Of a stretch of 64,000 nt of DNA, positions 44,373 to 55,440 are shown in pieces (the first letter of the stretch is position 1; each line of letters opens with the position of its first letter). Both the position numbers and the translations under genes were made by a program. The notes beneath the pieces are model-generated. The model was not told the DNA's origin, made no database searches, and worked only from the letters and a program-made list of their open reading frames with translations. The stretch comes from Muscardinus avellanarius (taxonomy: Eukaryota; Chordata; Mammalia; Rodentia; Gliridae): positions 25,770,966 through 25,834,965 of the forward strand of contig OY726565.1 in the NCBI GenBank assembly GCA_963383645.1. Reading direction: 5' to 3'.

Positions 44373-47300
44373 ATGGCAGAAAACAAAAATCATATTTCAA
44401 TAATATCTCTTAACGTCAAAGGACTTAACTCACCAATTAAAAGACATAGACTGGCAATGTGGATCAAGAAACATAATCCAAATATATGTTGTCTGCGAGA
44501 AACTCACCTTACAGCCAAAGACATTCACAGACTGAAAGTGAAAGGATGGAAAAAAATATATCATGCTACTGGAGACCAAAAAAGAGCAGGGGTAGCAACC
44601 CTGATATCCAACAAAACAGACTTTAAACTAAAACACATCAGAAGAGACAAATCAGGGCACATCCTTTTACTAAAAGGAACAATACACCAAGAAGATATAA
44701 TGATAGTAAATATTTATGCCCCAAACGTGGGTGCAACCACATTTGTAAAACAAACCCTTCTGGACATAAGATCCCAAGTAGACCCAAATACAATAATTCT
44801 GGGAGACTTTAATATGCCTCTCACACCACTGGATCGATCTTCAAGGCAAAAGATGAGTAAAGACGCTTTAGAACGAAAGAAAACCATAAACCAAATGGAC
44901 CTAATAGACATTTATAGAATATTTCAACCAGGATTTACAGAATACACATTTTTCTCAGCAGCCCATGGAACCTTCTCCAAATTAGACCACATACTGGGAC
45001 ACAAAGAAAGTGCCAGCAAATTCAAAAGATATAATTCAGACCATAATGGAATAAAAGTAGAAATCAACAACAGGAAACTCAAAAGAAATTATTCAAATAC
45101 ATGGAGATTGAATGATACACTATTGAATGATGAATGGGTAAGAGCAGAAATTAGAGAAGAAATTTAAAAATTTATGGAAACAAATGAAAACAGAGACACA
45201 ACCTACCAAAATCTATGGGACACTATGAAGGCAGTATTAAGAGGAAAGTTTATTGCATTGAGTGCCCACATAAGAAGGACAGAGAACCACCAAGTAAAGA
45301 ACCTAATGACACAACTCAAGGACTTAGAAAGTCTGCAACAGTCTACTCCCAAAGCCAGCAGAAGGCAAGAAATTATTAAAATTAGAGCAGAAATAAATGA
45401 AATAGAGAATAAAAAAAATTCAAAGAATCAATAAAACAAAAAGTTGGTTCTTTGAGAAGATCAATAGAATTGATAAACCCCAGGCTAACCTAACCAAAAG
45501 AAAAAGAGAATCAACTCAAATTATCAAAATTAGAAATGAAAAAAGGAGATATCACCACAGATAGTGAAGAAATTCAAAAGATTATCAGAAACAACTTTAA
45601 AAATTTATACTCCAATAGACTTGAAAACATGGAAGAAATTGATAGATTTCTAAGCACAGTTAACCTTCCTACACTCAGCCAAGAGGACATAGCAAGCCTA
45701 AACCAACCAATAACAACCAAAGAAATAGAAACGGTAATAAAAATTCTTCCACCAAAGAAAAGCCCAGGCCCAGATGGGTTTACAGCTGAATTCTACAAAA
45801 CCTTTCGTGAACAACTAATACCAATACTTCATAACTTGTTCTGGGAAATTGAAAGAGATGGAACTCTCCAAAATTCCTTCTATGAGGCCAGTATCACATT
45901 AATCCCCAAACCAAATAAAGATAACTCAAGAAAGGAAAATTACAGACCAATATCCTTAATGAACATAGATGCAAAAATTCTAAACAAAATACTAGCTATA
46001 CGCATTCAAAACTACATCAAGATAATAATACATCATGACCAATTTGGGTTCATCCCAGAAAAACAAGGCTGGTTCAACATACGCAAATCAATACATGTTA
46101 TTCACCACATAAATAGAACCAAGAACAAAAACCATATCATCATAGCAATAGATGCTGAAAAACCATTCGACAAAATCCAACACCCATTTATGTTAAAAAC
46201 ACTGCAGAAAATTGGGATAGAAGGAACGTACTTCAACATCATTAAGGCAATATACTGTAAACCCAAAGCCAACATTATATTGAATGGGGAAAAACTGCAA
46301 GAATTTCCTCTAAAGTCAGGAACAAGACAAGGATGCCCACTATCACCACTCCTTTTCAATATAGTCCTTGAGACTCTTGCTGTAGCAATAAGACAAGAGA
46401 AGGAAATCAAAGGAATTCACATAGGAAGAGAGGAATTAAAATTATCCTTATTCGCAGATGACATGATCCTTTATCTGGAAGACCCAAAGAACTCAACCAA
46501 AAGACTTTTGGAGCTGATTGACAAATTCAGCAAAGTCGCAGGATACAAAATCAACCTAAAGAAATCAATGGCTCTTCTTTATGCCAACAATGAATCCACA
46601 ATGAAAGAAACAAAGAAAACAATTGCATTCACTATAACCTCAAAACCAATAAAATATCTAGGAATAAACCTAACCCAAGATGTAAAAGACCTCTACAACA
46701 AAAACTATAAAACATTAAAGAAAGAAATTGAAGAAGACCTTGGAAGATGGAAAGATCTCCCGTTCTCATGGATAGGCAGAATAAATACATCAAAATGGCC
46801 ATTCTACCAAAACTGATCTATAGATTCAATGCAATTCCCATTAAAATACCAGCAACATTCTTCAGAGACCTAGAAAAATCAATCATGAACTTTATATGGA
46901 GAAAGAAAAGACCCAGACTAGCCAAAGCAATTCTTGGCAATAGGAAACATGCAGGAGGCATCACAATCCCAGACTTCAAATTATACTATAGAGCAATAGT
47001 AGTAAAAACAGCATGGTACTGGCACAATAACAAATATACTGACCAGTGGATTAGAATAGAAGATACAGAAACAAACCCACACATCTTTAGTCAATTAATC
47101 TTTGACAAAGGGGCCAAACTCATACGCTGGAGAAAAGACAGCCTTTTCAACAAATGGTGCTGGGAGAACTGGCTATCCATTTGTAAAAAGATGAATCTAA
47201 ACCCCTGTATCTCACCATGCACAGGAATCAACTCAAGATGGATCAAAGACTTATAAATTAGACCTGAGACTGTGAAGTTAGTAGAGGAGAGCATAGGTTC

Positions 47301-48180
47301 AACACTACAAAATATTGGCACAGGCAGTAACTTTCTCAACAAAACCTTCAAAGCTCAGGAAATTAAAGCAAGAATTAACATGTGGGATAGCATCAAACTT
47401 AAAAGTTTCTTCTCATCAAAAGAAACCATCAGCAACTTAAAGAGGAAGCCTACAGAATGGGAAAAGATCTTTACCAGCCACCACTCTGATAGGGGGCTAA
47501 TATCCAGAATATACAAAGAGCTCAAAAGACTCTACACTAGCAAAGCAAACAACCCAATCAAGAAGTGGGCAAATGAACTAAATAGAAACTTCACAAAAGA
47601 AGAGATACAAAGGGCCAATGGATACATGAAAAGATGTTCTTCATCACTGGCCATCAGGGAGATGCAAATCAAAACTACACTGAGATTCCATCTAACCCCA
47701 GACAGAGTGGCAAGCATAAAGAAATAAAATAACAACAAATGCTGGCGAGGATGTGGGGAAAGAGGAACTCTTTTACACTGTTGGTGGGAGTACAAACTAG
47801 TTCAGCCACTATGGAGATCTGTGTGGAGATTCCTAAGAAAGGTGGGAATAGATCTACCATATGATCCAGCTATACCACTCCTGGGTATCTTTCCAAAGGG
47901 GCTGAATTCAGAGAACTACAGCAACATATGCATACCTATGTTCATAGCAGCACAATTTGTAATAGCCAAAATATGGAACCAACCCAGATCACCATCAACA
48001 GATGAATGGATTGCAAAACTCTGGGAAATGCATACAATGGAATTCTACTCAGCCATAAAGAAGAACAAAATTATATCATTTGAAAGAAGATGGAAAGTCC
48101 TGGAGAGCATTATGTTAAGCGAGACCAGCCAAGCACAGAAGGAGAAGGTACATATGTTTCCGCTAATATGCCCAAAATAG
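44373..48180 (+). pseudogene. L1 ORF2 (endonuclease-reverse transcriptase), broken
   Basis: ATG at 44373 (MAENKNHISIISLNVKGLNS). The endonuclease domain spans about 44373-45100, with RETHL (metal-binding Glu) and DHILGHKE-type wording near its end. The reverse transcriptase spans about 45720-46700, with [24 protein letters not shown] and the catalytic LFADDMILY. The C-terminal region (47800-48180) has HTMEFYSAIKKN and ends in TAG at 48178-48180. Interruptions: an in-frame TAA at 45165-45167, then shifts near 45435-45535, near 46750-46815, a stop near 47254, and another near 47725. So the frame is split into at least five blocks. Confidence 0.93.
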
Positions 48181-48469
48181 GGAATCCAGAGGATACCAGT
48201 TGTACTCCAGATAATGGAGGGAAAATACCAGCAAAGCTTGAATGGAAAGATAGAGGAGGAGGAAGGCTGAACTTGATTAATGAGGGTCCACATCTGAATA
48301 TATGTAAAATTATGAATATGGCATGGGTACCCGGGACAATCATTGTTTTATTGCTGGGAGGGGGGAAGGGAAAACAGGGGTGAAAGGGGGGAGAGGGCAT
48401 CAAGTATAGTTTAAATGTATACCATTTATGTTCAATAAAAATAAATAAATAAATAAATAAAGATTTAAT

Positions 48470-48957
48470 ATATACATCCCCATCACATGAATAATAAATA
48501 AGTTTCAGTTGCTTCACATCCTTACAAGCATAATTTGACAAATTCATGAATTTGACAAATTCAGCAAAGTCGCAGCAAAGTAGTTTTAACTTGCATTTCT
48601 GTAATAACTAATGATATGAAGCATTTTTCAAATTAATTTGCCATTCATGTAACTGGGGAAATAATTTAATAGTTTCTTTTGAAATTTAAACATAAATATG
48701 CCATATAATCCAGCCATTCTATTAACCATGAGAAATTAAAGCACATGTTCATACAAATACATGTAAAAATGCTTATAACCATTTTATTTGTAATAGTCCA
48801 AAACTGGAAACAACCCCCAAATTTCTATCATCACCTAATGAGTACATAAATTGAGGTACAATTGACCACTACTAAACAGTAGGAAGAAGTGAACTATGGA
48901 TGAGAACTATTAATTCAATATGGATGAATCTCAAAATAATTGTGCAATTGAAAGAAG
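48470..48957 (+). mobile_element. old L1 3' end, right of the L1 insertion
   Basis: Continuation of the L1 at 41870-42235: 'ccatataatccagccattct', 'tttgtaatagtccaaaactg' and 'actatggatgagaactatta'. Contains the odd ORF2-derived 24-mer at 48552-48575. Confidence 0.8.
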
Positions 48958-48960
48958 TCA

Positions 48961-49184
48961 ACCAGGCCTGGTGGCGCATGCTTGTAATCCCCGCGCTTGG
49001 GAGGCGGAGACAGGAGGATGGCGCAGGTTCAAAGCCAGCCACGCTGGCTTAAGAGACCCTGTTAACAAATAAAATGTATAAAATAGGTCTGGGAGTGTAG
49101 CCTGGAGGTAGAAGGGCTTCCAGGAAACCCAGTACCACCAAAACAAACAAACAAACAAACAAATAAATAAATAAATAAATAAAT
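48961..49184 (+). mobile_element. SINE-B with (CAAA)n(TAAA)n tail
   Basis: 'aggcctggtggcgcatgctt' to 'cagtaccaccaaaac' and a long A-rich repeat tail, which served as target for the chimera inserted next to it. Confidence 0.92.
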
Positions 49185-49996
49185 AGGACTTCCGGGAAGA
49201 TGGCGACCGAGAAAAGCGGGGCTTAAGAGCCCTGCTAACAACCAATCTCCATTACCACAAAACCAGCACCTTTCATAGCCAGAAAACACCATCACCAGAA
49301 AAACAAAAAAACCACCAGGCTCCAGAGAGAAAGCGGACTGAGAACAGAGCTCAGGGCCACAGAGGAGACACACGCACCCGTGGACGCGGCAGCAGCGCCA
49401 TACTGCCGGCGGCAGCGGCGAACTCATCAGACGGCTACAGCAAGCCGAGGTGAGCCGCTGCGGAACAGCCAGGCAGGATCTTTCGGTGCAGAGAGGATTT
49501 AAAGCTCCCAGTGGCTGAGCTCAGCACACGCTGCAGGGATTCAGAGTGGAAATCAAAACCAGAGAAGAAAAAATACGCCAGCCTCATGGCCGAGGGCGTG
49601 GCCGCGGCGCCATATTGCCACCGGCGGCGGCAGCAGCAGTGAATTCGCCGAATCCAGTACAGCTACATCTGCGCACTCAAGAACAGTGAGTCAAATTGCG
49701 GGCCACAGAGGAGAAATCCCAGTACTGTACCTCACTGAGGTACAGTGAGGCACCTCACTGTACCCAGTGAGGGAGTGGTGGTGGCAGAGATATCACACCA
49801 TAGGAGAACGTGCAACCTGGCACCCCCCATAGTTTAAAGCAGCCTCTATTGACTCCCTGGGTCGGAGACTCTGTGATAAAACCCAGTAAAGGAGTAGTGG
49901 GGTCTGAGATACCACAGACTCGAGATCCAGAGCACCTTAAGTGAAGTCATAGTGACCCAAGGGAAGAACCCAGAGAAGGCACAAACATCCGAAATC
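49185..49996 (+). promoter_or_regulatory. 5' UTR / promoter of the ORF1-only chimera
   Basis: The first 25 bp carry CTTCCGG (ETS-type) and AAGATGGCGAC (YY1-type), as YY1 marks human L1 starts. A GC-rich motif with 'gccggcggcagcggcgaa' is repeated with changes about 205 bp later ('ccaccggcggcggcagcag'), suggesting two divergent units. A strong palindrome lies at 49725-49763. Promoter activity is inferred. Confidence 0.65.
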
Positions 49997-50917
49997 ATGG
50001 GAAAGAGGAATAATACTGGAGCAATGAATGCCGCCCACAACCCCACAACATCAGAACCTGATAAAACAGAAAATCAGAGATTTCTAGAAGATCAAATCAG
50101 GAAAATAACTGTAGAAATAATAGAGGTGCTTCGAAAAGAACTCAGAGAGAGCCAAAAAGAGATAAAGGATGCAATTAATGAAGTAAAGGCCTCAATTCAA
50201 AGCACAAACAACCGATTAGAACACATGGAGAACAGAATCTCGCTCTTAGAAGATGAGCAATCCAAAAATGAACGCATAGTTTCTAATCTAGAAAAAAATA
50301 TCCAACAGCAGGAATCTGACATTGAAGAAATATGGGCCCATTTTAAGAGAGCTAACCTAAGAATAATTGGAATAGAGGAGGGAACAGAAAGTGAAACCAA
50401 AGGGATCAACAATCTCTTCAAGGAAGTAATAGCAGAAAATTTTCCAAACATAGAGCAAGAGGTTGATACACAGGTCCAGGAAACTTATAGAACTCCCTTT
50501 AGACAGGATCGGAGAAGAGGATCCCCACGCCACATAATTGTCAAAATGACCAATGTGGAAGCCAAGCAGAGAATCTTAAAGGCAACAAAAGCAAAGGGCC
50601 AAGTGACATTCAGAGGCAAACCAATTAGAATCACTCCAGACTTCCCAAACCAAGTCATGAGAGCCAGAAGGGCTTGGAGTAACATATTCCAAACTCTGAA
50701 AGAAAACAACTTCCAGCCAAAAATTTCCTATCCAGGAAAACTTTCTATCAAATTAGATGGAGAAATAAGAAGCTTCCATGACAAACAGAAACTGAAGGAA
50801 TTTATGTCTTCAAAACCAGCGCTAGAGAAAATACTCAAAGAGATTAACTACAAAGAAGAAATAGGTAACACTCACCAGAACCAGAGAAACAAGATTTTCC
50901 ATCCAACAGACAACTAA
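49997..50917 (+). CDS. L1 ORF1 protein, chimera copy 2, intact frame
   Basis: An open frame of 306 codons from ATG (MGKRNNTGAMNAAHNPTTSE) to TAA, close to a normal ORF1p length. It has a coiled coil (FLEDQIRKITVEIIEVLRKE onward with regular L/I spacing to about residue 118), the RRM start ANLRIIGIEEGT, and the C-terminal domain (SPRHIIVKMTNVEAKQRILK; ARRAWSNIFQTLKENNFQPK; KPALEKILKEINYKEEIG). Protein similarity with copy 1 is very high. ORF1p binds RNA as a trimer and acts as a nucleic acid chaperone in the L1 particle. No stop or shift was found, which is unusual for a non-autonomous copy and suggests youth or selection. Expression is not shown. Confidence 0.9.
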   Translation: MGKRNNTGAMNAAHNPTTSEPDKTENQRFLEDQIRKITVEIIEVLRKELRESQKEIKDAINEVKASIQSTNNRLEHMENRISLLEDEQSKNERIVSNLEKNIQQQESDIEEIWAHFKRANLRIIGIEEGTESETKGINNLFKEVIAENFPNIEQEVDTQVQETYRTPFRQDRRRGSPRHIIVKMTNVEAKQRILKATKAKGQVTFRGKPIRITPDFPNQVMRARRAWSNIFQTLKENNFQPKISYPGKLSIKLDGEIRSFHDKQKLKEFMSSKPALEKILKEINYKEEIGNTHQNQRNKIFHPTDN

Positions 50918-51654
50918 GATTGGTTATCTGTGGAGATTCATTATTTATGGAGTTTGTATATTCTTCTGTTGCCTGTGCCATTGAAATCATATCCAAGAAA
51001 TCACTGCCAATTTCAATGTTGTGAGGTTTTATGACCCAGATTTTCTTCTAAAAGTTTATAGTCTTAAGATTTATATTTAGGTCTTTTATCTATTTTCAGT
51101 TAATACTTGTATGTGGGATTAGGTAAGGGTCCAATTTTATTCTTTTCCATGTAATTATTATTTTTCAACAATATTTAGTTAAAAGAATATTATTTCCACC
51201 ACCAAATGTTCGTGAAAACCTTGTCAAAAATAACTTGACAATATAGGGAAGAATTTAGCTCTAGGCTTGTATTTAACTCCAATGGTTTATATATCTGCCT
51301 TTAGAACAGTACTACACTGTTTCAATTATTGTAGCTTTATATGGTTTGAAATCAGAAAATATATATCTGCTAGCTTTGTTCTTCTTCAAGATCGTTTTGG
51401 GTATCTAGAATTCATATTCCATATTAGGATAGATTTTTTTCTGAAAAATAAATATATAAATATATGATAGTTTCACCAAAAAAAAAACAGAAAAAAATAT
51501 GCTCTGGTAAGAAAGAAAGCAAAAAGAAATATTGAAATGTTATCTTTAAATCATCAAAAGCTTGGCATCAGACAAATGAAACTGTTATGTGAGATTATCA
51601 TTTTTAATTTTGGATAAATTGCTATAATACTAGATGTCAACCACTAAGCCAAGC

Positions 51655-51787
51655 ATGGGAGGGAGGGATGGGGAGAGAATGGGGTGGGGATCGGGTGGGG
51701 GCTGACTGGGCAATGTGTGCATGTATGTCTACAAAAGTTTGTATCCCACTATGATGTATGAATACAGTGCACCAATAAAATAAAATT
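51655..51787 (+). repeat. shared 3' tail module, copy T3
   Basis: Nearly the same as T1 (26430-26555): 'gggagggagggatggggaga', 'caatgtgtgcatgtatgtct', 'tatcccactatgatgtatga' and 'cagtgcaccaataaaata', with a small internal duplication of 'ggggtggggatcgggtgggg'. Confidence 0.9.
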
Positions 51788-52165
51788 AAAAATAAATAAA
51801 TAAATAAATAAATTTAAATTTTAAATTAAAAAAAAGTCAGACAAAAATACAGCTATTGTTCTACTTATATAAAACTCTAAGAAATGGAAACCAACCTGTA
51901 GTTTTACAAAGCAGTTCATTGCTTGCATGGGTCGAGAAGTGGAAAGAGACAGAAATAACAAAGAAATACGAGGAAATTTTTCATGATCACCATTATGTCC
52001 ATTATCTTTATTATTATTTTTACAGTGAGTGATATAATTGTACATGTGGTTTTATGTCAATTATATCTAAACCAAGTTATTTTTAAAATTTTAAGAAGCT
52101 TTGCATTAAACATTTGTAATTTTCCCCAACTTTATTGAGGTACAGTTGACAAAAGTTACATATAG

Positions 52166-52346
52166 GCCGGGCGTGGTGGCGCACGCTTGTAATCCCCGCG
52201 CTTGAGAGGCGGAGACAGGAGGATGGCACTGGTTCGAAGATAGCCGCGCTAGCTTAAGAGACCCTGTTTCCAATAAAAATATAAAATAGGTCTGGGAGTG
52301 TAGCCCGGAGAAGGGTTTCCAGGAACCCAGTACCACACACAAAAAA
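52166..52346 (+). mobile_element. SINE-B in old L1
   Basis: 'gccgggcgtggtggcgcacg' through 'aacccagtaccacacac'. Flanks 'agttacatata' and 'aattacatata' are nearly identical. Confidence 0.93.
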
Positions 52347-52454
52347 AATTACATATACTTAGGGTGATAATTTGTTATTTTGACATATGTACACTTTGTG
52401 AAATGATCACCACAGGCAAGCTTACACACTTATCACCCACCTATCACCTCACAC

Positions 52455-52456
<2 letters not shown>

Positions 52457-52544
<88 letters not shown>

Positions 52545-52570
52545 GACAGAGACAGAGACAGAAAGAGAGA
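52457..52570. repeat. (GT)n(GA)n(GACA) compound microsatellite
   Basis: About 38 bp of GT, 36 bp of GA, then GACAGA units. It expanded inside the old L1. Confidence 0.95.
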
Positions 52571-52804
52571 GAAATGAGAATACTCAAGATCTACTATCTT
52601 AGCAAATTCCAAGTACATAGTATTACTATTAACCATAGTCACCATGATGCACTTTAGGTCTCCAGAACTTATTTGTCTTATGACTGAAAGTAAAATGGAG
52701 AGATGTTGGGCAAAGGGCACCTATAAAATTTTCCATCTATAAATTTCGATCTTGGCAATATAGTACTTACAGTATCATTTTAAATCATCATAAAAATGAG
52801 TACA

Positions 52805-52997
52805 GCCGGGCGTGGTGGCGCACGCGTGTCATCCCCGCGCTTGGGAGGAAGAGACAGGAGGATCGCGCTGGCTCAGAGCCAGCCTCGCTGGCTTAAGAGA
52901 CCCTGTTTCCACATAAAAAAGTTAAAAAATAGGTCTGGGAGTGTAGCCCGGAGGTAGAAGGGCTTCCAGGAACCCCAGTACCACCCCCCCCCAAAAG
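52805..52997 (+). mobile_element. SINE-B, 12 bp target-site duplication
   Basis: 'gccgggcgtggtggcgcacg' to 'ccccagtaccaccccccc'. The repeat AAAATGAGTACA is at 52793-52804 and 52998-53009. Confidence 0.94.
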
Positions 52998-53164
52998 AAA
53001 ATGAGTACAAAAAATTGTAAATGAGTAACCACAAAATCCTCCATTATTTACTAATTCTTACTTTCTCTGTAGTGATGAATGAAAAAACAGGAAATCAACT
53101 GCCAGGAATATTTTCCCTTGACCTGCAAAAACAAGTACAAGGTCCTCTTCAAAAAGTTTCTACA

Positions 53165-53378
53165 GCCGGGCATGGTGGCGCACGCTTGTAATCCCCGTAC
53201 TTGGGAGGCAGAGACAGGAGGATCGCGCTGGTTCGGAGCCAGCCTCTCTGGCTTAAGAGGCCCTGTTTCCACATTAAAAAAAAAAGTTAAAAAATAGGTC
53301 TGGGAGTGTAGCCCGTGAGAGTGTAGCAGGAGGTAGAAGGGCTTCCAGAAACCCCAGTACCACCCCCCCCAAAAAAAA
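53165..53378 (+). mobile_element. SINE-B with small internal duplication
   Basis: Target repeat AAAAAGTTTCTACA at 53151-53164 and 53379-53392. The tRNA tail repeats 'gagtgtagc' (53304-53332), so the element is about 20 bp longer than its neighbours. Confidence 0.95.
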
Positions 53379-53711
53379 AAAAAGTTTCTACATATGAATG
53401 TCAAAACATCGGCTTCTAGGCTTTGTTTTATGTATCTGGGGGAAAAAAAAATACAACAGTCCTAGGTGATTATACAATAGTCCCAAAGCTCTTACATTTG
53501 ATGCATTTTGTTTTAAAAGTAGTCCCTTGTATTTCAGTTTCATCTTCAGTTCTATGTGAAGACTGATACACTTTTTACTTGTTTTATTAATAAAATGTAA
53601 TTTGGATATCTTCAATTGATGGTTTTGTGATTTCATTGGGTAAACTATCTTTGTAATACATAGGTTATTTATAAAAGTTTTAAAAAGCTTATATTTAAAA
53701 AAAAATCTACA

Positions 53712-53914
53712 AACCAGGCATTGTGCACCAAGGCGCACGCTTGCAATCCCAGTACTTGGGAAGCTGAGATAGGAAGATCCGGGTTTGTTGCCAGCCTTAT
53801 CTACTTAGTGAGGCCTTCTGCAACTTAGTGAGACCCTGTTTCAAAATAAAGAATAAAAAATAGAGCTGTGGACATAGCTTAGAGGTAGAATGTCCCTGGG
53901 TTCCATCCCTGATA

Positions 53915-53952
<38 letters not shown>
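53712..53952 (+). mobile_element. SINE (C/A type) with (CA)n tail
   Basis: 'aaccaggcattgtgcaccaa' head, 'gacatagcttagaggtagaa' tail, and CA repeat. The flank 'tctacaaa' occurs on both sides. Confidence 0.88.
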
Positions 53953-53954
<2 letters not shown>

Positions 53955-54345
53955 CTACAAATAGAGTTGCCCCAAAGCTAACAATTTGCTCCCTACCCAG
54001 ATTGCTTTAAATTGCATTGTTTTGGTTGAAAAAAATTGGAAAGGTGATTTAAGCAGGCTTTAAGTACATAATTGAAATAAAATATTAAATTCATGTTTAT
54101 TAATAATACAAAGAAAATCTCTGTACATATCCAAGATGCATCTAGCACCAATACACATTTCAAAAGAAATCTAAGAAAAAACAAATTTGATAGTTGACCA
54201 TGAAAGAAATAAAGCAAAATGAATACTGGAATACAAAAGTATGATTTTATTTGTTGGGTTTTTCTACCTACTGTATTCTTATCAATGGTACTAGTGAAAA
54301 ATTAAGTAGAAGAAAGAAGTTTTCTGATGGGGGGATTTAAAAACA
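53953..54345. other. unassigned spacer
   Basis: AT-rich; nothing recognised. Confidence 0.3.
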
Positions 54346-54348
54346 TAC

Positions 54349-54565
54349 CAAGCCGGGCTTGGTAGTGCATGCTTATAATCCTAGTACTTGGGAGGCTGAG
54401 ACAGGAGGATCACAGGTTCAAAGCCAGCTTCAATTAAGTGAAGCTCTCAGCAACCTAGTGAGACCCAGTTCCCATATAAGAAATAAAATTGGGCTGAGGG
54501 TGTAGCCTGGAGGTACAATGCCTCTGGATTCAATCCCCAGTACAAAATAATAATTAATAATAATA
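54349..54565 (+). mobile_element. SINE-C with (AAT)n tail
   Basis: 'gccgggcttggtagtgcatg' to 'tcaatccccagtacaaaata'. Confidence 0.88.
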
Positions 54566-54764
54566 ATACTGTTAATTTTGCATTCTCTATGGAGGTTTGC
54601 AAACTGGCGTAGGAGTTTAGAGTTGTATGTATTATTTCTGAGAGGGATTTCAGCATTAATTATAGATGCCTTCCTGTAAGTTCAACTATCTATTAACATA
54701 GCATTACTTCTCAGTGCTCCTGCTAGGAACAGGAATATTCAGAAATGTGCATCTCTTCTTTGGT

Positions 54765-54885
54765 AAAAGACCCTCATAACAATCATTTTCACAATATCCC
54801 ATGAGAAACTTACTATGGCATCCATCTTACAGATCAGAAAATGAAAAGAAGAAAGTTATGTAAATTTATAAAGTCACAGGTATTA
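54765..54885. mobile_element. MIR-like relic
   Basis: 'gaccctcataacaatcattt', 'atcttacagatcagaaaatg' and 'ataaagtcacaggtatta' follow the MIR order. Confidence 0.6.
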
Positions 54886-54957
54886 AAAAGATATTCTATT
54901 ATGTGCTCAATTCACAAAATAACTAAAACCAAGTACATAATTTTATTAAAATTATTC

Positions 54958-55170
54958 TTCCCAGGCATGGTGGCTCACGCTTGTGATCCCAGCATATGGA
55001 AGGTGGAGACTGGAGGATCGCAGTTCACGGACAGTCTCAGCCACTTAGTGAGGCCCTCTGCAACTCAGTGAGACCCTGTTTCAAAAAATAAAGAATAAAA
55101 AATTGGGCAGGGGGTATAGCTTGGAGGTCAAATGCCTCTAGGTCCCATCCCCAGATCTGCAAAATAATAA
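54958..55170 (+). mobile_element. SINE-A
   Basis: 'tcccaggcatggtggctcac' to 'ccatccccagatctgcaaaa' with an AAT-rich tail. Confidence 0.9.
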
Positions 55171-55440
55171 TAATAATTAAAAAAATAAAGTTCAAAAATT
55201 CAAAAATATAAATTTTGAAGTTCTATAACTTTAAGCAAATATAAAAGGTAACATATAAAAAATGATAACAGTTTTATTTGCTGAGGGTAATTTTTTCTTT
55301 TATGCAGATTTCAATTAAAACTTAAACTTATGTTTAAATAACAAGTAATAATTTTGAATTACTTGTTATAACACTCTTTCACTATTTAGACAATGTAACC
55401 AAATAAGTCTCTTAAGAGCAATCTATTTCAGGTTCAGTGT
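55171..55440. other. unassigned AT-rich spacer
   Basis: Nothing recognised. Confidence 0.3.

Larger units (their letters stand above)
42247..48458 (+). mobile_element. full-length L1 retrotransposon, inactivated
   Basis: About 6.2 kb, flanked by AAAGATTTAAT at 42236-42246 and 48459-48469 (11 bp). Parts: a monomeric GC-rich 5' UTR (42255-43350), ORF1 (43354-44327), a short inter-ORF gap, ORF2 (44373-48180), and a 3' UTR with a G-rich tract (gggaggggggaagggaaaac) and 'gttcaataaaaataaat'. It sits in an older L1. Stops and frameshifts in both ORFs mean it cannot move on its own. Its 3' end differs from the shared tail of the non-autonomous elements here. Confidence 0.95.
49185..51787 (+). mobile_element. 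ORF1-only L1 chimera, copy 2 (HAL1-like, full 5' end)
   Basis: It begins GGACTTCCGGGAAGATGGCG directly after the A-rich tail of a SINE-B. Order: 5' UTR (49185-49996), ORF1 (49997-50917), antisense old-L1 ORF2 fragment (about 50945-51430), A-rich region, shared 3' tail (about 51655-51787). AAAT repeats on both sides (about 49161-49184 and 51788-51812) probably include the target duplication but cannot be resolved. ORF2 is absent. Compared with copy 1 it has a longer 5' end and lacks about 185 bp after ORF1. Confidence 0.9.
52110..52720 (-). mobile_element. old L1 3' end, antisense, with SINE and microsatellite
   Basis: 'ccccaactttattgaggtac', then after the SINE 'ttttgacatatgtacacttt', 'gaaatgatcaccacaggcaa' and 'attaaccatagtcaccatga'. 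This is the L1M-type 3' UTR in reverse. Confidence 0.8.

Noticed and set aside
44373..48180. Active L1 ORF2
   Set aside because: At least four interruptions split the frame although the FADD and endonuclease motifs remain.
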